A stretch of 64,000 nt of DNA from Nemertoderma westbladi (lineage: Eukaryota; Xenacoelomorpha; Nemertodermatida; Nemertodermatidae): contig JAUCBJ010008178.1 of assembly GCA_032718475.1 (NCBI GenBank), positions 1 through 64,000 on the forward strand. The letters run 5' to 3'. This document shows, one piece after another, positions 55,159 to 64,000 of this stretch. Position numbers and translations under genes: made by a program. Under the pieces are notes generated by a model. It did not search any database. It was given only the letters and a program-made list of their open reading frames with translations, and was not told where the DNA came from. The stretch's first letter is position 1. Each line of letters begins with the position of its first letter.

Positions 55159-55717
55159 GTAAGTTATACTCTTCTCTACATTGAGATATAAAACTGTATT
55201 TTTCAATGAAAAGGAAACACTTTTGTTGGCTATAATTATAGTTAGCCATACGTAATTTAACGCAATAAATAAAATGTTACCGAGGGTCAGTGTGTTAATA
55301 ATGTGGGCTTAATTATGGTTTAATTAAATCAAGTAAATTATTAACCTTTCCTTTAGGAATGTATCTACAGTACAGTACAAGAGAAAACTACAGTAATTGT
55401 GACCAGATGTTGTTGAAGGGAATCAGCTGATCAGTAGTGTTTGCCCCTCATAGACGTCTTTTGCAAGAAGCCAATCCGGAAAATTGAGTGGTTTGGACCT
55501 TTAAAAATTAAAAAAAAAATTGTTTTCTACTGATGGCTTTATACTTTTCTTTGACTCTACAGATTACCCCACCCCCCCCCCCCCCCCCCCCCCTTCCGCC
55601 GCCCTCATAGATTATATTATGACTTGATTTGAGGTGAACGTACCTCCTTAATATATTTTCGCTTTATTTCCCATTGCATCACTAGATTCAAGTGCAGTGA
55701 GGCGCACTAGAGATAAT
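55159..55717. other. Noncoding, with a 22-C run
   Basis: Poly(C) at 55572-55593; otherwise AT-rich without features. Confidence 0.45.
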
Positions 55718-57013
55718 ACTAACATTACATTTATTGCTAAAGCTCGTACCCATAGATAGGAGTTGTGTACTAAGCGATGTTTGCACCAACTCCACTAACA
55801 TTACATTTATTGCTAAAGCTCGTACCCATAGATAGGAGTTGTGTACTAAGCGATGTTTGCTCTAACTCCACTAACATTACATTTATTGCTATAGCTCGTA
55901 CCCATAGATAGGAGTTGTGTACTAAGCGATGTTTGCACCAACTCCACTAACATTACATTTATTGCTATAGCTCGTACCCATAGAGGGGAGTTGTGTACTA
56001 AGCGATGTTTGCACCAACTCCACTAACATTACATTTATTGCTATAGCTCGTACCCATAGAGGGGAGTTGTGTACTAAGCGATGTTTGCTCTAACTCCACT
56101 AACATTACATTTATTGCTATAGCTCGTACCCATAGATAGGAGTTGTGTACTAAGCGATGTTTGCACCAACTCCACTAACATTACATTTATTGCTATAGCT
56201 CGTACCCATAGAGGGGAGTTGTGTACTAAGCGATGTTTGCACCAACTCCACTAACATTACATTTATTGCTAAAGCTCGTACCCATAGATAGGAGTTGTGT
56301 ACTAAGCGATGTTTGCTCTAACTCCACTAACATTACATTTATTGCTATAGCTCGTACCCATAGATAGGAGTTGTGTACTAAGCGATGTTTGCACCAACTC
56401 CACTAACATTACATTTATTGCTATAGCTCGTACCCATAGAGGGGAGTTGTGTACTAAGCGATGTTTGCTCTAACTCCACTAACATTACATTTATTGCTAT
56501 AGCTCGTACCCATAGATTGGAGTTGTGTACTAAGCGATGTTTGCACCAACTCCACTAACATTACATTTATTGCTATAGCTCGTACCCATAGAGGGGAGTT
56601 GTGTACTAAGCGATGTTTGCACCAACTCCACTAACATTACATTTATTGCTAAAGCTCGTACCCATAGATAGGAGTTGTGTACTAAGCGATGTTTGCACCA
56701 ACTCCACTAACATTACATTTATTGCTATAGCTCGTACCCATAGATTGGAGTTGTGTACTAAGCGATGTTTGCACCAACTCCACTAACATTACATTTATTG
56801 CTATAGCTCGTACCCATAGAGGGGAGTTGTGTACTAAGCGATGTTTGCACCAACTCCACTAACATTACATTTATTGCTAAAGCTCGTACCCATAGATAGG
56901 AGTTGTGTACTAAGCGATGTTTGCACCAACTCCACTAACATTACATTTATTGCTATAGCTCGTACCCATAGAGGGGAGTTGTGTACTAAGCGATGTTTGC
57001 TCTAACTCCACTA
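55718..57013 (+). repeat. 76-bp satellite, 17 units, trimeric higher-order pattern
   Basis: The unit begins ACTAACATTACATTTATTGC and ends GCGATGTTTGCACCAACTCC. Three variable sites (TAAAG/TATAG; GATAGG/GAGGGG/GATTGG; CACCAAC/TCTAAC) sort units into types. Units 11-13 and 14-16 repeat the same type order exactly, a 228-bp higher-order repeat. Confidence 0.97.
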
Positions 57014-58689
57014 CAGCCCTTGGCACCACCGACAAAACTTCTGTAAATGAATCTGGAACCTACAGGTTGGTGCTAGTCACACTGTATATAGTCTATATTG
57101 TAGGTTATTTCATTCATATTATTATAATTTAATTATTGTCATCGTTTCTTGTGAAGAGCTGTAGTAATGACTAGGGGTATACATTAGAGATGCAACACAG
57201 CTCAAGCGCCGAACCAAATTTTTGCTCCGGCTCTAGTTCCGGTTCCGGGCAAATTAATCCGGAGCTTTCCGTATGTTGTTGAAATTCGAATTAATATAGT
57301 ACGTTTTTTTGATGTATGAATAATGTAAATATCATATACTCTTTTTTTCTTTATAAGAACCAGTAGAATTTTGCCGAGCCTCATGTTCTTAAAATATCTC
57401 GAACTTTCAGCCTCAAATGTTCTCAAACTGTTCTTGCATTACAGTAGGCATACTGTACTGTACCACAAGTATCTAACATTGTCTGATTACAGTTGGCCTA
57501 CTGCAGTACTGTTCAGCTGTTGTTAGTGACGGTACTGTAGGTACAGTGCTGCAGTAGGCCTATCCCTACAGGTGTACTGAAACTGAAACATTTACAGTAG
57601 GGGTATACTGTAACACTAAATGTCAGACTGTGAACCCCCAGTGCAATATTTGATTGCTCTGCATCTGGAGCTGATCAATTTTACTTTTTACTTAACTCGC
57701 TTTGTGGAATCTGAACCTCAAGTTGTTCTTAGGTTCTTTTTTTTCGCGAATTCGAGCCTCGTGTTCTTATAAACTGTGTTCTTATAAAAAAAACTGTTGT
57801 AATTGTTTAAATGTTTGAACAACAACATCGAAATGATTCACTTAGTTTGTGTTGCATTTGTCTAAAATAATCAGTTTAAATACTTATAATTCTAGAACAA
57901 TTTTATTCACATCATAATAATTTTTGCAATATAATAATTGTAATAATTATAAAATATTTAGTAAACGAAGTTTAGTAAAGGTTATATTTGGTTAGGTAGG
58001 TATGTTATAAAATAGTGCTAAAAGTTACAATTTCGTTTGTTAAGGGGTATGTATGTAAGGCTACAAAACACCTTCTAGAGAAGTGATTGGCACTCGAGAA
58101 CTCTTAGAGCAAATACCTTAAGATTTTGATAGACCGTGACTAAAAAAAAATTTGAAAAAAAAATTGAAAAAAATATTTTTGGCGGGAAATTTGAATTTTT
58201 GGTCAAAAACAGGAAAAATGCTACTAGTCTGTAACTATTTGGTATTTTTGGTTGAAATTTTCAAAATAGTATCTGAAACATGCCTGAAACATTTGGTACC
58301 AAGATGGTACCAATAACTACGAAACAACTCGACTTATTAATAATTTTCATTTTTAAATTATAAAAATTACAAAATGGCGTTTTTTTTTATTTAAATTTTA
58401 AATTACTGCAGTCCAAATTTATTACCACTATCTATCTTGGTACCAAATGACTATTGTATGTATTCAAACATATCTGGATAATTTCAACTAATTTGATTCA
58501 TAAATGGCAGAGCCTTGGCATTTTGAAGTTCAAAAATATGAAACTGAGTAAAATGCATTTGTGACCCAACACATAGAAAATGGTCTCATTTTCCAGAAAT
58601 TTCAAATATATGAAAAAATCATAGAAAACAAAAAAAAAACGTAGAATCCAAAAAACTAACTTGTAAGGAAGGTTACAGTACTTACATAT
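57014..58689. other. AT-rich noncoding sequence
   Basis: Contains a CAGTAGGC/CTACTG-rich palindromic patch (57440-57610) and A/T homopolymers. No gene seen. Confidence 0.45.
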
Positions 58690-59170
58690 AATGTCTTTCT
58701 GTCTGTTTGTCTGTCTGTTTGTTTGTCAGTCAAAAAATTAATAAAATCATATAACCTCACCAAAATATGGCTATGGGAGTTTTCTAGGTCGGCGAACTCA
58801 TTTCCGATATCAGTTTTTACGTTTCAGAGCATCTTAATTGTATTTTTCTATGTATGTCTGTATATCTGTCTGTTTGTCTGTATGTATGTGAGTGAAAAAA
58901 TTGAAAAAATAATTTAACTTTACAAAAATATGGCTCTGGGGGGTTTTCCAGGTCGGTGAATCCATTTTCGATGCCAGTTTTTCATGTTTACGATATCTAG
59001 AACGGCTGTCTCTATGTATGTCTGTAAGTAAGTCAGTCTGTTTGTCTGTATGTATGTCCGTCAAAAAAATTAGAAAATCATTTAACCTTACTAAAATATG
59101 GTTATGGGGGTTTTCTAGGTCGGCGAACTCATTTCAGATATCAGTTTTTACGTTTAACATAATCTGAATA
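58690..59170 (+). repeat. About 165-bp tandem repeat, three copies
   Basis: Each copy has a TCTGTCTGTTTGTCTGTATG-type stretch, then AAAATATGGCTATGGG.GTTTT and AGGTCGGCGAACTCATTTC, then GATATCAGTTTTTACGTTT. Copies start near 58690, 58850 and 59015. Confidence 0.75.
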
Positions 59171-59440
59171 TCTAAATATCTAAATAATAATCTAAATATG
59201 AGCGACTATTTATCTAGAAAACCGTTTTAATTTCAATCAAAATTGGTACATCGTTAGATGACGAGAATATAATATCGCATGCATACTTTCATATTCAAAT
59301 TTAAACTTTCAAATGAAAATATGAAGCGCCTGTCTTTATGTTGATCTTTCTGCAATGTTTTTGTTGGAAAATATGGAAAGTGCAAAAAAAAACTAAAAAT
59401 TTATAAATATGTACCAAATACACCAGACTGGTTCATTTTA

Positions 59441-62400
59441 CTAAAATCCTCCAGACTTATAGTGAACTTCTTCAACCTTCTCTTCTGACTTTTTCTTCTT
59501 ATTTGATGAACTACTTAGACTGCCTGACCTTCTTTTGGTATTTAGGATCTCTCCCCGTTTAGCCATCAGACCAGGATCCTCATTCAATCCCAGTTTCTTC
59601 AATATGAATTGTTCTGCTGAGGCACCTCTGTTGTGAGAAATTACTGTGTAGGCAACGATATACTTGAGTGTTTCTAGTAAGGTGAAGTTCGACTTAGAGG
59701 ACTTATTCCAAACTTTACTGTGAAGAGATTCATTTCGATTCTGAGTTTTCCCTGGTATACACCTTCAGATAAGATCTGATGAAGTACTACTACTACTAGG
59801 TCGAGCGAACTCGGACAGTGGAAATGAGATCCTTCCAGGCTTCCCGATTCTCCATAGTTGTTGCAATTTCGTTTCTCCCAAGTTCAGTATCCCTTTCAAG
59901 TTGATCTATATATGTTATGGCCGGTCGTACACGACTACGCTTTCCATGAGTTGGTTGCCAGAAAAGTAGATCTGGTATGACCTCGTCTTTACTTCGCCAG
60001 CAGTGCCCACTGAATCTTAATCTGCGTTCACGGAGGGTGGTTGATACAGGTGGTATTGTACCATAAAGCTCGGCGTTTGTCATGTGTTGTCTCCAGCTGA
60101 TGTTTAGGGCTGCCCTTAGTAGTCTTGTGTAGCAACCATCAATTCGTTATTCAAGTGATTTAGTCAGTGTCCAGGTCTCACCCCCGTATAAAAATACACT
60201 TTCCACTGTGGCTTGAAAGAACTTAGTCTTCAGGTGCCTGGAGAGATCTGATTTCCAGATGGTATCCATTTTTGATAGAGCTACCCAAGCCTTTGCTTTC
60301 CTAACTTCTATGTCCTTTTTGCTACTCTCTATCCATGATCCAAGGTACTGGAAGTCGTCAACCTTCCTTAGTTGATTATTGTCAATGGTTGTCAAGTTTC
60401 CATCAACATTAAAGGTCATGAATTCGGTCTTGGTAGCATTTATATGCAATCCAACCTCCTTAGCAGCCCTCTCCACTTTATTTAGTAGAAGCTGTGCATC
60501 TGCTAGGGTATTAGAGAGCAGGGCGATGGCATCCGCAAAGTCGGTGTCTGTGACTGTAGTTGCCGGTTATCTACTACTTCTGCGTTCTTGAAGTGTGAAT
60601 CCTCCCAGGTCTTCACCCTTTGTGGCTGTCCTCATTGCGTAATCCAGCACAATTACAAATAGTAATGGTGCTAATGTGTCACCTTGCAGTACCCCAGCCA
60701 GGATTGAGAAAAACTCAGTTTCACCATCTGGTGAGAGTACCTGCGCTTCTGTGTCACAATATAACAATCCAATGCCAGCAACAATTACCTCTGGTATTCC
60801 ATAAGCTCTTAGGATTTCAAGCATTTTGCCTCTATGGATGGAGTCGAATGCCTTCTTGAAGTCCACAAAAGTCATGACTGCGGGGAGATTCTTTAACTTA
60901 ATTCCTTAATTGACTTACTTCCAGTCTCAGTAGTGCAAGTATCTGAGCTATTGTTAATCTACTTGGTCGAAATCCGTTTTGGCTCTTATGCAGTAGTTTC
61001 TCTATGTGAGGCCTAATCCTATATAGAATCATTTTATTGTATATTTTGGCAGCTACCACAAGCAGACAGATCCCACGATAGTTTATTGGTATACCGAGGT
61101 CTCCTTTCTTGGGGAGAGGCTTTAGTTGACCTTTAGTCCAAATTGATGGTGGCTTTTCCCCTTTTAACATCCGGTTGCAAACATTCAATAATGGTCTGTT
61201 TAGCACTCCTGTTTTCCATACCTCCGCTGGGATTTCATCTAATCCACTCGCTTTATTATTGGACATGCTTTTAATGCTTCTTTTGAGTTCGGCAGGTGTG
61301 AAGTCCCCTGTTTCTATAGGTAGTGTCTTGTCATATATTTTCCTTGTAGGGCTGACCTCGATGTTTGGTGGCTGCCCAAGCAAGTTGCTGAAGTGATTTT
61401 TCCACTTCCCAACACGTTCTTCAGGACTATCGGCTTTGAGGCGCCCCTTTGCACAACTTTTCCGACCAGATACCTCATTTACAGTTTGCCAGGTAAGTCT
61501 TGATTGTTGCTGTATGTGAGCAGTTGTAATTGCTTCAATTTTATTCTGTATGTACTCTTCCTGGCTGATGTTGTAAGCCAATTTAAGATCGTCCTTAGCT
61601 TTCTCAACCTTGTTAATGTTTTCTGTTGTTAGTTGTTCGGTTTTAACTTTGTAGGCTATCTTAAGATCTTCTCTCTTACAAGTAACCTCAGAGTTTTGCC
61701 ATGGCACATACTGTTTTCGTTTGGGTTTCTGGGGGATATGCCTCTTAGCTGATTCCTTGTGGGCTGTTATTATATTCTGGTATATTGAATCGGTGGATTG
61801 GTCTTCATCCATTGACTGAAGAGCTTCAAAGCGGTTTTGAACTTCTACTGTGTAAGCATCCTTTACTGCATTGTCAGTTCTGAGTTTCTCCCAGTCATAG
61901 TTGATTTTCTTGCTTGTCCTGGGTTTGCTGGCTCTCAAACTGAGTCTGATCTCTGCAGTCCCACAATTCTGTGGTCCGAACCAATTCGGTTGAACGAGCT
62001 GTATGCCTCGCAGTTGATCATGCTGTTTCTCCACTTTTTGTTTATAAGGATGTAATCCAGTTGTGCTTTGGTTCCATTAGGGTATTGAAAGGTCCATAGC
62101 TTCCCCTTACTCTTTTCGAATGTGTTGTTTGTTGGTATCAATTCACATTCTTCCATTAGGTCTAAAAGTAAGTACCCATTTCTGTTAGGGTACCCACGTA
62201 CCATTTCTGATGAAGTAAGCCGTTCATAAACTGGTAGAATATATTGCAAATCACTTTCAGATAAATAAGGTGCAGGTTTGTAATCTTTATCTCCATTCAG
62301 GAATCGACTCCACTTGTCTGAAGGGCATTTGGAATGTTGCTTCTCTGAGTCTGTAAAATTGCAGTGATGGTAAATAGCAGCTACAATTTCAGTTTGAATT

Positions 62401-63644
62401 TTCTTTATTAGATCATCACATTCCTGTGTAGTAAGAGTTTCCATGTCATCATCCTTCATGTTGCTCACTATGGTGTTCCTATAATAACTTGAGAGCTGTT
62501 GACATCGTTTATCTGTAAGACGACCTATGCCACCTAACCTGTGAGTCTGGCGTGCCTTACTGAGACCTGTGTACAATCGTTTCGATACGTGATTCAGGCA
62601 TTCTTGCTTGGTCACTACAACTCCTTCATCCTTATAAGGATCTGCCTCGATAATGCCCTTCATTACGCTACTATCGCCATCTAATAGACAAGATAGACGA
62701 ATAGACAAGATTATATTTGTCTACGGATCTACAGAATAGTTTTTTTCGCTATATGGTTCCATGGCGCCACTAGAACCAGCAAAGTTTTTAGAACATTTGT
62801 GACCAGTTGAAAATTCAGATAAATATTTTGATTTATCACAAATATGACAGTATTTAGAGCAGATATAATAGTCTAAAATATATCCTGTAGCAGCAGAAAT
62901 AACAAAACCAATACCTTTGATTTGGTTATAATACTTTGATTTGTGACCACGAGTTAGCCATAAACCATCAAATGAAACACCAATATATCTTTCGAATTCT
63001 AGAATTGCACAGTTGGTCATATTGCCGTTGGCGAGTTTAGTAGCAACATCAGCAATATAAGATACATATTTGGTCCAAGTATTAGTCGTAACGAGGCTGG
63101 GCAAAGTCATAACCCTAGAGAATGAATCCGCAGCGGTACGCTTACAGCCACTACAGAGCCAGGCAAAAACTCCTCTCAGGTTTACATCAGCTATCATTCT
63201 TGATGAATCGAATGGACTAACGATTTCACTGCTGGACTTAGTAGTATATTACCAATCGCATAATGAGCATTCACCGACAAAGTTAGACTGATAACCAGCG
63301 ACAGAACTTTGCGAAACAGACACTGATTTAGTTCCATCACTAGCGCTACAACAATTATGCATTTCTGTAATCAAATTTGTCACTAATTCAATAGACATTA
63401 GGCAGTAACCTTTGAAATTTGATGAACCTTCCTGGGGCGGATCCAATGTATTTATTTTATCGACTAATGGTACTGATGTACTAACAACGGTACCGTTACC
63501 ATCCTTGCTGGTAGATTCCATACCTTGACCATCAGCTAGAGTGCCAGTAATTGAAGATGGTGATGTGTCATTGAGTCTTGGCCTTCCGCCTATCCCTCCA
63601 GCTCCTCGTTGACCCTGCCGCTTTCTCTTAGCTGGCCTCGGCAT
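59441..63644 (-). pseudogene. Mutator-like (MULE) transposase with three in-frame stops
   Basis: Starts at ATG 63644 (basic N-terminus MPRPAKRKRQGQRG). The frame runs 63644-62206 and resumes at 59774-59441 after removing the nested LINE and one copy of its target repeat; it totals about 590 codons without any frameshift. Three in-frame stops occur: TAA at 63251-63249, TAG at 62723-62721 and TGA at about 59762-59760. Recognisable parts: ADVNLRGVFAWLCSGCKR, GVSFDGLWLTRGHKS (first catalytic Asp), YCHICDK...CSKNFAGSSGAME (zinc-binding), LLDGDSSVMKGI (second Asp), ECLNHVSKRLYTGLSKA, and the C-terminal TQNRNESLHSKVWNKSSKS (Glu in NES). From memory these match the Mutator-like transposase domain of animals. 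It would have cut and pasted the element; the stops make it inactive. Terminal inverted repeats not found. Confidence 0.75.
59787..62205 (-). mobile_element. LINE family B, 5'-truncated, nested in the MULE with a 12-bp TSD
   Basis: Direct repeats TCTGATGAAGTA at 59775-59786 and 62206-62217 flank it. The minus strand holds an endonuclease end (LLLDLMEECELIPTN, KAQLDYILINKKWRN, GSDHRIV), then RT in several frames: 62034-60898 (FSNLLGQPPN, ASGLDEIPAEVWKTG, GFRPSRLTIAQILALL), 60875-60567 (TFVDFKKAFDSIHRGK, AGVLQGDTLAPLLF), 60476-60147 and 60083-59796 (ERRLRFSGHCWRSKDEV). It ends in (TAG)n. Frameshifts near 61940, 60890, 60560 and 60130 make it non-functional. Related to family A (same C-terminal domain and tail type) but clearly diverged. 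Confidence 0.87.
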
Positions 63645-64000
63645 TATAATAATTATAAATTTATTGTAAAAAAAATATATTGTATGATAGGCCTACCGAT
63701 CAGCACGTGTAATTATAGCTAACTACCGGTAGACGTAGGACTGCTGATTAAATTCGCCAACCGTATCAGAAAGTTTCGCATAAATTGAGTTCCTATGAAC
63801 TAGCTGCTGTTCATCATTAGAAATTGAAGCCGCACAAAATCACAACACCACCGGTGCAGTATTTGCATCCATTCAACTAATTGGCAGACTGAAGTTCACC
63901 ACACACTATCACATGCTGACATGTAATTCAACCCTGCACTATATATCAGTTCATCAGTTCAAAATTCCAGCCAAACTGCAATTGATTACTAGGGCACCCA
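63645..64000. other. Upstream flank of the MULE, no gene seen
   Basis: AT-rich; would contain the MULE 5' end and inverted repeat, which I could not define because no matching left end was recognised. Confidence 0.4.

Noticed and set aside
54919-55206. 95-residue minus-strand ORF
   Set aside because: No recognisable domain; the same DNA has a better-supported small exon on the plus strand.
55718-57013. CRISPR-like regular repeats
   Set aside because: Simple head-to-tail 76-bp satellite with no variable spacers.
57202-57426. 74-residue minus-strand ORF
   Set aside because: Lys/Ile-rich translation of AT-rich DNA, no homology recognised.

Overview
This is animal nuclear DNA. It carries spliced exons of a relaxin-receptor-type GPCR, an intronless astacin protease with LDL-receptor class A repeats, a tRNA-derived SINE and several eukaryotic transposon classes. 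It is AT-rich, with many poly(G)/poly(C) runs and frequent ACCGGT and AGGCCT words. A marine invertebrate is the best guess; I cannot name the species. Host genes are few and nearly everything else is mobile or repetitive.

Layout. 0.2-1.8 kb: an inverted pair of GGACAATTGCCCCCC minisatellites. 2.1-3.8 kb: astacin/LDLa gene. 4.6-6.2 kb: an old LINE fragment (family A) with a younger family A copy nested in it, bounded by a 13-bp target duplication. 6.2-14.2 kb (minus strand): the corpse of a Ty3/gypsy-like retrotransposon with short LTRs, a tRNA-complementary primer site, gag/protease, RT, RNase H and integrase remains. It is broken by a truncated LINE and by a 2.8-kb composite insert that itself holds another LINE. 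14.9-16.3 kb: a decayed LINE endonuclease split by a foldback MITE.

16.88-40.44 kb: the main object, a very large BEL/Pao LTR retrotransposon. Its two 1166-bp LTRs differ at about six positions, so the insertion is young, and it sits in a poly(C) run. It has a 2.2-kb leader with two identical 122-nt candidate structured elements, gag with one in-frame TGA, protease, then a LINE insertion (a full-length copy and a truncated copy head to tail), then RT, RNase H and integrase. About 1.6 kb downstream of pol lies an extra 1417-residue ORF with CCHC zinc knuckles and no recognised family. The protease-side and RT-side halves overlap by about 200 bp of diverged sequence, so the element is a mosaic.

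42.0-43.8 kb: inverted-repeat elements. 43.9-48.35 kb: a 36-bp minisatellite of about 124 units with a 1.3-kb higher-order duplication. 48.36-48.49 kb: tRNA-derived SINE. 48.6-51.0 kb (minus): last three exons of an LGR/relaxin-receptor-like GPCR. 51.35-53.79 kb: a long family A LINE. 55.1 kb: a possible isolated exon. 55.7-57.0 kb: a 76-bp satellite with a trimeric higher-order pattern. 59.4-63.6 kb (minus): a Mutator-like transposase pseudogene, colinear over 590 codons but with three in-frame stops, interrupted by a second LINE family (B) bounded by a 12-bp target duplication. Both LINE families end in (TAG)n instead of poly(A).
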